Notes under the pieces: generated by a model
Databases searched by the model: none
The model's input: only the letters and a program-made list of their open reading frames with translations
What the model was told of the DNA's origin: nothing
Part shown: piece after piece, positions 57,331-64,000 of the stretch
Layout: every line of letters begins with the position of its first letter
Numbering within the stretch: the first letter of the stretch is position 1
Translations under genes and position numbers: made by a program
DNA from: Trichormus_B sp936914905
GTDB lineage: Bacteria; Cyanobacteriota; Cyanobacteriia; Cyanobacteriales; Nostocaceae
Length of the DNA stretch: 64,000 nt
Assembly (NCBI RefSeq): GCF_039871975.1
Contig: NZ_JBDPLL010000001.1
Reading direction: 5' to 3' (one strand)

Positions 57331-57437
57331 TGGTAATTGGTAATTGGTAATTGGTAATTGGTAATTGGTGATTGGTGGACATTAGGGTAATTACTTACCC
57401 ATCTTCCTCAGTCCCCAGTCCTCAGTCCCCAGTCACC
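57331..57437. repeat. heptamer tandem repeat plus palindromic repeat
   Basis: Six near-perfect copies of TGGTAAT(T) (57331-57372) adjoin a unit GGTGATTGGTGGACATTAGG to CCCCAGTCACC, related to 12101-12183. It is in the intergenic region between bioD and the amidohydrolase. Confidence 0.8.
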
Positions 57438-57439
57438 TA

Positions 57440-58117
57440 TCAAAATAATATTTCCCAATCTAAATTAGATCCAACTTGGGCTAGTTGTTCCAAGTTAGTG
57501 GATGCTTCTAAATAAGGTAAACAGCCTAAAACGGGTATGTGTGTAAATGACCGAATTAAATCTGGTGGTGTTAAATCAGTTATTTCCTCTTCGGTGCAGG
57601 GTTGGGTACAGTTGAGAATAATCCCACGCAAATCAATTTTAGTTTGTCTAGCTAATGCTACATTAGCCACGGCTTGAGAGATCGCACCTAGTCTTACAGG
57701 TACAACTAAAACCGTTGGTAATCGCCATTCCCCAGCTAAATCTGCTACCGTCAATTCATACGTAATTGGTGAACCCAACCCTCCCAGAGATTCCACCAAC
57801 AGAAAATCATGGCGTTTTTGCAATTTTAATAAAGTCTGCCAAACCAAAGCTAAATCTATGGTACGATTTTCCTTCGCTGCTGCGATCGGTGGGGCTAGAG
57901 GTGCTTGAAAATACAAAGGTGTAGTTTCTTCTGGTGACTGATCCAGAGTAAAAAGATGTTGATAAAGTTCTCTATCACCTACGCCAGATTGAATGGGTTT
58001 CATAATCCCCAAGCTGCTTTGAGGATAATATTTTTGCCGATAGGCTGCTATGACTGTAGTAATAACAGTTTTACCAGCCTCCGTATCAGTCCCTGTAATT
58101 AGTAGTGTGTTAGACAA
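57440..58117 (-). CDS. bioD: ATP-dependent dethiobiotin synthetase
   Basis: BioD closes the ureido ring of dethiobiotin from 7,8-diaminopelargonate, CO2 and ATP, the penultimate step of biotin synthesis. 225 residues, of standard length. P-loop TGTDTEAGKTVITTVIAAY at residues 8-26; GIMKPIQSGV with the substrate Lys; VESLGGLGSPITYELTVADL; NCTQPC region at the nucleotide base. Other bio genes are not in the window. Intact. Confidence 0.95.
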   Translation of the reverse strand: MSNTLLITGTDTEAGKTVITTVIAAYRQKYYPQSSLGIMKPIQSGVGDRELYQHLFTLDQSPEETTPLYFQAPLAPPIAAAKENRTIDLALVWQTLLKLQKRHDFLLVESLGGLGSPITYELTVADLAGEWRLPTVLVVPVRLGAISQAVANVALARQTKIDLRGIILNCTQPCTEEEITDLTPPDLIRSFTHIPVLGCLPYLEASTNLEQLAQVGSNLDWEILF

Positions 58118-58195
58118 TTGGTTTGCGATAAATTACTATAAAATATAGAAATCCACCCCAGCAGTTTTCTGTCCGGGGCTATTCATCATTTAACG

Positions 58196-59920
58196 TTAAT
58201 TTCTACTGGTGAATCCTGGTGTTGGTGTTGTTTCAGGCAGTTGATTATTTTCTTGTGGGACAGTAGTTGGTGTTTCCATTGGTGTTTCTGTTGGTGTAGA
58301 TATCTCTGTCTGTGTGGGTGTTTCTGTCGGTACAGGTATCTCTGTCGGTACAGGTATCTCTGTCGGTGTGGGTGTTTCTGTCGGTGTGGGTGTTTCTGTC
58401 GGTGTAGGTAGAACTGGATTTTCTAAAGCCACACTCAAACTATAATCACTTTCTGCGACTCCCTCAGACAGACTTAATTGAATTGTGTATTGACCACCAT
58501 CCAATAATAAACCCTGATAGGAAGTAACTTGACTGGAGTCAGAAGCAATTGGTTGTCCATTGGCCGCTAACATCGTGACCAAAACTCCACTACCTTCGTT
58601 AACCGCTACAGTTAGATTTTGTCCAATTTCACTCGCAAAACTGTATTGAATTATTTCATTAGCCTTGAGAGTACCATCTACCTTAAATGTATTAGATGTG
58701 CCTAATTTTAGGCGTTTTTTATAAAAAATAGGTTCTGCATTAGTCCGTGTTGGTGTGGGTGTAAATATAAATTCGGGTGTTGGTGTGGATGTTAAACCAC
58801 CAGGGACAACTGGAGAAGGAAAACTTTGAGGTGTGCTTGTGTCTTCCGATGACGTTTTGGATTGATGGCGAATGGAATTGACCACTGCCCAAGAACCGAA
58901 TCCTGCTAAGATAACCACAGCACCGCCAATAGCGCCAATCGCTAAGGGGCTATCTAAGATCGAGCTACTTTGCTGGGGTGTAATTACTGGATTAGGTCTG
59001 TTGGGTCTTGGTGCTAAAGGGTCGGGACGATGACTAACAGCTATAGTTTGTAAATGGGATGGATTTGGCTGAGGAACACTGGGTTGGTCTAGGGATTGTA
59101 ATACTGATAGCACTTCCTTGGCACTTTGATAGCGATCACCCGGCACATAACTTAAGATACGATTCAAGACTTCAGCAAACCGGGGACTGACTGTTACCCA
59201 CTTCTGCCAATTCCAACTCAGCGCGGTTTCATCAAATAAATATGCTGGTTCTTTCGCTGTCAACAAAACTATTGCCGTTACTGCTAGTGCATACAAGTCA
59301 CTATTAGGATAAGCCCGACCTGATTGCATTTGCTCACTGGGAGAATAGCCTAATTTACCCACAGTAGTTACTTGCTTTTGTTTTGGGGCAGATAACCGCG
59401 TCGCTAGTTCTTTCACGACACCAAAATCAATTAATACAGGCTTTTTGTCAACATCCCGTAAAATCAAATTATCTGGCGAAATATCCCGGTGAATAATTCC
59501 GCATTTATGAATATGCTCTAAAATCGGCAACAAAGAGAGCAAAAACTGTAATACTTCGGACTCTGTGAAAGCTTTTCCCGCAGCTTGGTATTCAGCCAGC
59601 AGAGTTTGGTAGGTTTTACCTGCTACATAATCTTGTACCAAAAACAAGCGATCGTCTTGTGCAAACTTTTCCCGGAATTTTGGTATTTGTGGATGCTCGA
59701 TTTGATATAAAGTAGCTGCTTCTCGCTCAAACAACTCTTGCGCTTTTTTGCCACCATATGCTTCCGTTGTTGTGAGTATCAACTCCTTAATCGCACAAAG
59801 TTCGTTAAAGCGTCTCTGGTCTTCTGCGAGATAGGTTCTACCAAATCCCCCCTGCCCAAGAACGTGAATGATATGGTAACGATTTTGTAAAATAGTACCA
59901 ACTTTAATGGGTGGTTGCAT
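58196..59920 (-). CDS. membrane-anchored Ser/Thr protein kinase with Pro-Thr-rich tail
   Basis: 574 residues from ATG 59920 (MQPPIKVGTILQNRYHII); an in-frame upstream start at 60058 would add 46 poorly conserved residues. Hanks-type kinase: Gly loop VLGQGGFGRTYLAE, ATP-binding Lys in CAIKEL, catalytic HRDISPDNLI, DFG in VLIDFGVVKE, and the activation-segment APE region. A membrane helix follows (LAIGAIGGAVVILAGFGSWA), then a PPC-like beta domain (about residues 420-510) and a repeat tail of TPTETPTPTE units. The pattern fits a sensor kinase with an outside ligand domain. Intact. Confidence 0.9.
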   Translation of the reverse strand: MQPPIKVGTILQNRYHIIHVLGQGGFGRTYLAEDQRRFNELCAIKELILTTTEAYGGKKAQELFEREAATLYQIEHPQIPKFREKFAQDDRLFLVQDYVAGKTYQTLLAEYQAAGKAFTESEVLQFLLSLLPILEHIHKCGIIHRDISPDNLILRDVDKKPVLIDFGVVKELATRLSAPKQKQVTTVGKLGYSPSEQMQSGRAYPNSDLYALAVTAIVLLTAKEPAYLFDETALSWNWQKWVTVSPRFAEVLNRILSYVPGDRYQSAKEVLSVLQSLDQPSVPQPNPSHLQTIAVSHRPDPLAPRPNRPNPVITPQQSSSILDSPLAIGAIGGAVVILAGFGSWAVVNSIRHQSKTSSEDTSTPQSFPSPVVPGGLTSTPTPEFIFTPTPTRTNAEPIFYKKRLKLGTSNTFKVDGTLKANEIIQYSFASEIGQNLTVAVNEGSGVLVTMLAANGQPIASDSSQVTSYQGLLLDGGQYTIQLSLSEGVAESDYSLSVALENPVLPTPTETPTPTETPTPTEIPVPTEIPVPTETPTQTEISTPTETPMETPTTVPQENNQLPETTPTPGFTSRN

Positions 59921-60119
59921 GATTAATTGATTAAGTGTAACAGCAACTGAGTTAGAAGTTATAGCAGGTGACAGGATTGAAATTTGTATCTCAGTTTTAT
60001 CATCAGTTGATGTCCTAACTGCCAAGACGGTTGCTATAAAGCATGAAGTATATGCCAAGTTAGTGTTGAAAGACCTGCTTCACTCCATTTTTACATCATG
60101 ACTGTCAAAAAAATGTCTG

Positions 60120-60148
60120 CATGATAAATCATGCTATGATTTATCATG
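60120..60148. promoter_or_regulatory. 29-nt perfect palindrome upstream of kinase
   Basis: CATGATAAATCAT and ATGATTTATCATG are exact inverted arms of 13 bp with a 3-base spacer. It lies 200 bp upstream of the kinase start (59920) and 62 bp upstream of the longer start. Symmetry and position fit an operator, but no known regulator is recognised. Confidence 0.45.
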
Positions 60149-60697
60149 ACTTGATTAAGTTAATTTGATTAATAGATTTTACAATCGATTTTAAAGCGTA
60201 ATGTAGCTAAAAATGAAGAAAATGGAACTTTTGAGCGATCATATCCTAAGCACCCATAATTGACTACCTAAATATTTAATATAAAATTAACTAGTCGATT
60301 AATTTGACGCTAGTATCATAGGATAACTAGCTACATCCTGGGTGCTGATATCCTGTCTGATTCAAGACTTATTATTAAGTCAGCAGGGGTGCAGAGTGCA
60401 AAATAGGGGGGAGAAAGTTTGCAGGTTTTTGCACAGATGCAGGAATCACAACTAACCAACCAGACTTGATATTAATCATAGGTGTTCTACTAGTTCTGAT
60501 GAAAAAAATTCCTATTCTCTGGCACATCTACCAACTTACAACCGTAATTTTCAGGTTGAAAGACCACTAGCACCTGAGAGACGATTTAATTAACACTTTA
60601 TGTGTGAATAATTTGATCTCAGTTAGAAAATAACCAGGTAGAATAGGTAATCTACCATAGGAAATTCTCAGATATTTGGGCAATTTACCCTAAACAA

Positions 60698-60738
60698 ACA
60701 TCTATAATTTCTCAAATTATTTGAGAAATTATAGATGT
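60698..60738. repeat. 41-nt perfect palindrome upstream of prs
   Basis: Arms 60698-60716 and 60720-60738 (ACATCTATAATTTCTCAAA and its complement) are exact 19-bp inverts with a 3-base loop. It is about 165 bp before prs. It may be a terminator-like structure, a small-element remnant or a regulatory site. Confidence 0.7.
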
Positions 60739-60903
60739 CAGTAGAATCTTCAATGGTTTTTTTCCCACAAGAACTAGAAAATTAACAAATGTAATTCTAT
60801 GGAGAAATATTGCGAATTTGTATAAAAGCTTGAACAAAACTTACAGATGTTGTGATTAGTCTATTTTGGTTAAATCTGCTAAATCTCTGATGATAATATT
60901 GCC

Positions 60904-61920
60904 ATGAATGCACATCTAGGATCTGCTGTGCTAAGTTCTGCAACTTTAACAGTACAACCAATAGCCACAGGAGTGAATGAAAATCATCGCCTGCGGCTGT
61001 TTTCTGGTTCTGCCAATTTACAACTATCCCAAGAAGTCGCTCGTTACCTGGGCATGGACTTGGGTCCAATGATTCGCAAAAGATTTGCGGATGGAGAAAT
61101 TTATGTTCAAATCCAAGAATCCATTCGGGGTTGTGATGTCTACTTAATCCAGCCAAGTTGTCAACCTGTTAACGACCACTTAATGGAATTGCTGATTATG
61201 ATTGATGCCTGTCGTCGGGCTTCCGCACGACAGATCACAGCAGTTCTTCCATATTATGGTTATGCTCGTGCCGATCGCAAAACCGCCGGTAGAGAATCTA
61301 TCACTGCCAAACTGGTTGCTAACCTGATCACTCAAGCAGGTGCTAACCGTGTTCTAGCAATGGATTTGCATGCAGCACAAATTCAGGGGTATTTCGATAT
61401 ACCCTTTGATCACGTTTACGGGTCACCAGTGTTACTGGATTATTTAACGAGTAAAGCACTACATGATATTGTAGTTGTTTCTCCTGATGTTGGTGGTGTC
61501 GCACGAGCCAGAGCATTTGCAAAAAAACTCAATGATGCACCACTAGCAATTATTGACAAACGTCGTCAGGCTCACAATGTCGCTGAAGTTCTAAATGTCA
61601 TCGGTGATGTTAAAGGCAAAACCGCAGTTTTAGTAGATGACATGATTGATACCGGCGGAACAATTACCGAAGGCGCTAAATTACTGCGTGAAGAAGGCGC
61701 AAGTCAGGTATATGCCTGTGCTACCCATGCAGTATTTTCACCACCTGCCGTTGAACGCTTATCAAGTGGTTTGTTTGAGGAAGTTATAGTTACTAACACC
61801 ATTCCCATTCCTGAAAGCGATCATTTTCCCCAATTAGTAATGCTTTCAGTTGCTAATTTACTGGGAGAAGCGATTTGGCGTATACACGAAGATACCTCAC
61901 TTAGTAGTTTATTCCGTTGA
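60904..61920 (+). CDS. prs: ribose-phosphate pyrophosphokinase
   Basis: PRPP synthetase transfers pyrophosphate from ATP to ribose-5-phosphate, feeding purine, pyrimidine, His, Trp and NAD synthesis. 338 residues from ATG 60904, slightly longer than E. coli (315) by an N-terminal extension (MNAHLGSAVLSSATLTV). Motifs: RLFSGSANLQLSQEVARYLG, RFADGEIYVQIQESIRG, VLPYYGYARADRK (flexible loop), DLHAAQIQGYFDIPFDHVY and the PRPP-binding VLVDDMIDTGGTITEGA. Intact. Confidence 0.97.
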   Translation: MNAHLGSAVLSSATLTVQPIATGVNENHRLRLFSGSANLQLSQEVARYLGMDLGPMIRKRFADGEIYVQIQESIRGCDVYLIQPSCQPVNDHLMELLIMIDACRRASARQITAVLPYYGYARADRKTAGRESITAKLVANLITQAGANRVLAMDLHAAQIQGYFDIPFDHVYGSPVLLDYLTSKALHDIVVVSPDVGGVARARAFAKKLNDAPLAIIDKRRQAHNVAEVLNVIGDVKGKTAVLVDDMIDTGGTITEGAKLLREEGASQVYACATHAVFSPPAVERLSSGLFEEVIVTNTIPIPESDHFPQLVMLSVANLLGEAIWRIHEDTSLSSLFR

Positions 61921-61942
61921 TCAAGTTAAAAACATCCTCTAA

Positions 61943-61998
61943 AAGGATGATCTATGAAGTATGAAAGATGGACTTTTTCATCTTCATCCTTCATTTTT
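61943..61998 (+). terminator. candidate terminator after prs
   Basis: AAGGATGA (61943-61950) pairs with TCATCCTT (61984-61991), with further complementarity inside (ATGAAAGATG against CATCTTCAT), followed by TCATTTTTTG. It overlaps the stop of the convergent HD-domain pseudogene. Confidence 0.4.
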
Positions 61999-62553
61999 TG
62001 TTTGTTGCTAAACTTTCTAATTCTGTAACTACTCTTGCCAATTCTGCGACTAAGGGTGTAAGTTGCTGTGTTTGGAAAGCATCTGCTAATGCGCGATAAT
62101 ACCAAAGAGTTCCTTACTTACCACCTTAAAAACGCTCCCAAAGTGCTTCACCAATCATGCGGTAGTCTTTGAGAATTGATCTGGCATTATGAAGTTTATC
62201 AGATGCAGAAACTAGCAACACTGAGGAGGAAGCAGTATGAATATGGGCAATATACGCTTGTCCACGCTCTTTCGAAGGGGGTTTAGGTGTGGTATCTGTA
62301 TATGTACATCCATCAACAATGGCGGTGACATTATCCCCAAACCGACGACTATGGTGGCTGGTCCTCCTTGGTCTTCTATGGCCTCATGTAATAAGGCTGC
62401 TATCGCTTCATCTTCGTTTGCACTATATTCTAAGGCTATGCTGGTTACTCCTAATAAATGGCTCATGTGGGGAAGACCTGAACCTTTCCCCACTTGTTTA
62501 GGGTGGAGTTCATCTGCCTAGGTTAAAGCTTGCGTAAAACGTTCTGATAGCAT
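61991..62553 (-). pseudogene. HD-domain protein, broken
   Basis: Starting at ATG 62553: MLSERFTQALT, stop, ADELHPKQVGKGSGLPHMSH, LLGVTSIALEYSANEDEAIA, ALLHEAIEDQGGPATIV, then frame changes and SDKLHNARSILKDYRMIGEA, LWERF, stop, TLWYYRALADAFQTQQLTP and a final LATNKK stop at 61991. The HD phosphohydrolase residues H...HE(D)...D are recognisable (usual HDAIED here HEAIED). This small HD family resembles the catalytic half of RelA/SpoT-like hydrolases but lacks a synthetase. At least three stops/frame changes. Confidence 0.7.
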
Positions 62554-62559
62554 TTTTAG

Positions 62560-62917
62560 TTAAACACGTATTTCTGCATTATTGGCAGTATTATTAATGT
62601 TATGATCTTGTATTTCAAGAACGGTAACGGTTAATTTGAAGCCTATAGTATTTACCCACATTGCTAAATTATAAACTGCTTCATTTTCCAGTTGGGATAA
62701 TATTTCATCTAATTTTTCTCTATGTGTTTTAGCTTGTTATGGGGGAAAATATTTTTCTGCTAAGGCTTCTGCTACATACATTACTTAATGCTAGTTTCAG
62801 TAATTCTGGTTCTGGATCTTCTTCTTCAAATATAGCATCAATAATATAACCTGCTGCATGATTTTTATCTTTGAGATTTGAGATTCAAAAGTCTTGATAG
62901 GGTAAAGTCTTGAGCAT
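62560..62917 (-). pseudogene. addiction-module antidote (HigA-like), broken
   Basis: From ATG 62917: MLKTLPYQDF, stop, ISNLKDKNHAAGYIIDAIFE, EEDPEPELLKLALSNV, then frame change, and a tail LAMWVNTIGFKLTVTVLEIQ. The 'LKD...AA.YL.A.LE.GD...L..AL..V' start and the 'L..LG.RL.V' end fit the putative addiction-module antidote family, which pairs with a RelE/HigB-like toxin. No toxin is visible nearby. At least two frame changes and two stops. Confidence 0.55.
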
Positions 62918-62939
62918 GGTTTAAGTCCTTGAAATTGCT

Positions 62940-63137
62940 ATGGCTGCAATCACTATCAATATTCCAGAGCAACAATTACAACAACTACAAGCAATGGCAC
63001 AAACAAACGGTATTTCTACTGAAGAAGTATTACGTACTACTATAGAAGACTGGCTCAATTATCTAAAAGGTGATTTTGAGCAAGCAGCAAAATATGTACT
63101 CAAGAAAAATTCAGAATTTTACCGTCGTCTAGCATGA
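62940..63137 (+). CDS. antitoxin of Doc-type module
   Basis: 65 residues with a short beta-strand start (MAAITINIPEQQLQQLQAMA) and helical rest (ISTEEVLRTTIEDWLNYLKG). The pattern fits ribbon-helix-helix antitoxins that precede Doc toxins in cyanobacteria. The stop (TGA 63135-63137) overlaps the Doc start ATG 63134-63136. The frame is intact, whereas the toxin downstream is broken: the opposite of the DUF1778/GNAT pair. Confidence 0.65.
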   Translation: MAAITINIPEQQLQQLQAMAQTNGISTEEVLRTTIEDWLNYLKGDFEQAAKYVLKKNSEFYRRLA

Positions 63138-63496
63138 TACGTTACCTGATATTAGTTAAAGTCCTTTATCTGCAACCTCAAGTAATTCAGCAGTCTGGCG
63201 GAGCTTTGGTTATACGCAATTTAGGTTTATTACAATCGGCTGTAGCTCAACCAAAAATGAGTTTTGGAGGAGAAGATTTTGTATCCTGGAGTTATTGACA
63301 AGGCTTCTGCATTGGCTTTTTCTATCATCAAGAACCATGCATTGGTAGATGGTAACAAGCGCACTAGTCATGCAGCAATGGAAACTTTTCTGGTTTTGAA
63401 TGGGCTAGAAATCGTTGCTGCGGTTGATGAGCAGGAAGAAATGATACTTATTTTAGCAGATAGCTAGTTAGGGCGTGAAGATTTAACTAGTCACAG
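63134..63496 (+). pseudogene. Doc/Fic toxin, frameshifted and truncated
   Basis: The N-terminus reads MIRYLILVKVLYLQPQVIQQ and SGGALVIRNLGLLQSAVAQP, MSFGGEDF. After one extra T near 63280 the other frame continues LYPGVIDKASALAFSIIKNH and ALVDGNKRTSHAAMETFLVL, the Fic/Doc active motif (H-x-x-x-D-x-N-K-R). A TAG after ILADS (63465-63467) stops it; LGREDLTSH follows in frame until a family E repeat. Doc phosphorylates EF-Tu; this copy cannot. Its ATG overlaps the antitoxin stop. Confidence 0.8.
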
Positions 63497-63645
63497 TACG
63501 GCGTAAATAAACCAACCATTCCAAATTTCCGAAAACCTCACGCCGTATACATTTTAAATTTTGTTCGCGTAGCGTCTCCGAAAGAGATCTTTTGAATTGT
63601 GTTAGCGTAGCTCTTCTGAAAGAAACATTTTGAATTCACAGCGGT
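63496..63645. repeat. dispersed palindromic repeat, family E, copy 2
   Basis: Core 63496-63549 with ends TACGGCGTAAATA and CTCACGCCGTA, then TTCGCGTAGCGTCTCCGAAA and TTCTGAAAGAAACATTTTGA. Inverted relative to 3448-3588. It abuts the truncated end of the Doc pseudogene. Confidence 0.65.
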
Positions 63646-63860
63646 ACTAGCTGGTTTAACCAAAAGCAAAAGGTTGCACCAATTTAAAATTAGGAATTTT
63701 TTATTCTTGCTAGTTCTTGTTAAGACAACAATATTTATGACAATTACGCTAGAATTATTAAAGGTTCGTTACAGAATTGGCAAAACATCCCCAAATCTGT
63801 TAGAACAGCCAAACATTTAGCTTCTTAATCTAAAAACACTAAAGTTCACCTAAACTCTGT

Positions 63861-64000
63861 ATGACGCTCCCAATTCGTAACGTCGCCATTATCGCTCACG
63901 TTGACCACGGCAAAACCACCTTGGTTGATGCTCTTCTCAAACAGTCCGGCATTTTCCGCGAAGGCGAAGACGTTCCGGATTGTGTCATGGACTCCAATGC
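63861..64000 (+). CDS. typA: ribosome-associated GTPase TypA/BipA (start only)
   Basis: Only 46 codons lie in the window: MTLPIRNVAIIAHVDHGKTT with the G1 loop HVDHGKTTLVDALL, then QSGIFREGEDVPDCVMDSN. The arrangement matches the N-terminus of TypA/BipA, a translational GTPase for ribosome assembly and stress (family length about 600 residues). LepA and other GTPases share the G1 block, but the FRE.....CVMDSN segment favours TypA. It is cut by the window edge and otherwise intact. Confidence 0.85.
   Translation, partial: MTLPIRNVAIIAHVDHGKTTLVDALLKQSGIFREGEDVPDCVMDSN

Larger units (their letters stand above)
59921..60903. other. intergenic region between kinase and prs with two palindromes
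   Basis: It contains two perfect hairpins (60120-60148 and 60698-60738, listed separately) and otherwise AT-rich DNA with no supported gene. The prs promoter and the kinase promoter must lie here. Confidence 0.5.

Noticed and set aside
1..64000. tRNA or rRNA genes
   Set aside because: I looked for acceptor/T-loop patterns (GGTTCRANNCC) and rRNA words and found none convincing; a dedicated tRNA scan would be decisive.

Overview
This is a piece of a filamentous, heterocyst-type cyanobacterial chromosome that is decaying. The AT-rich sequence carries scattered HIP1 octamers (GCGATCGC, e.g. near 9229, 44150, 51130), many short palindromic repeats, and single-copy housekeeping proteins of Nostoc/Anabaena type (pheS, surE, ribF, dnaX, gatB, argJ, bioD, prs, typA). 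Roughly half of the recognisable genes are broken by stops, frameshifts, small tandem duplications or insertion sequences. That pseudogene load resembles the reduced genome of the Azolla symbiont 'Nostoc azollae' (Trichormus azollae). This identification is inferred from the style of decay and was not tested. Two 100-base N runs (19200-19299 and 37850-37949) both lie inside copies of the same ISAzo13-like element, so they are repeat-caused assembly gaps.

Layout. 1-6.0 kb: a graveyard of IS remnants (IS5-like, IS1634, ISKra4) with a RecQ tail, a decayed xisH-xisI pair and two toxin-antitoxin remnants. 6.1-12.1 kb: intact pheS (-), surE, an MBL-fold hydrolase and ribF, with IS5-like copies in inverted orientation outside pheS-surE-MBL. 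12.2-19.3 kb: a twice-frameshifted MoxR ATPase, a shattered AAA ATPase carrying a MITE, an ISAs1 transposase with a 153-bp tandem duplication, and a type IA topoisomerase truncated by the first ISAzo13 copy. 19.4-23.0 kb: a decayed three-gene operon (GHKL ATPase, DUF4325, PIN), a TPR gene, a sulfatase-modifying-factor tail and a Uma2 pseudogene. 23.5-31.5 kb: intact rhomboid protease, Rieske ferredoxin, a 37-residue membrane peptide and a KimA-like permease, interleaved with decayed PlsC-like acyltransferase and RNase T2 genes. 31.9-39.2 kb: IS remnants, a GNAT toxin with broken DUF1778 antitoxin, a small phosphatase, and a cyanophycin synthetase paralogue cut by the second ISAzo13 copy. 39.2-46.6 kb: dnaX, then a paralogous pair sharing an N-terminal domain, the second fused to TPRs and a CHAT domain. 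46.6-53.6 kb: a 2-kb wasteland with a possible Mu-like portal remnant, gatB, two sRNA-like direct repeats around a MITE, argJ, a peroxiredoxin-like gene and a ferredoxin remnant. 53.8-56.1 kb: IS66 and IS5-like remnants. 56.1-64 kb: amidohydrolase, bioD, Ser/Thr kinase (all -), prs, HD-domain pseudogene, antidote and Doc-type TA remnants, and the start of typA.

The surviving genes cover core needs: tRNA charging, replication clamp loading, FAD, biotin, arginine, PRPP, and redox and ion handling. Accessory functions (defence-like modules, cyanophycin storage, extracellular RNase, toxin-antitoxin) are being lost. At least six small MITE-like repeat families are dispersed through the window. They and short tandem duplications are the main non-IS agents of change.
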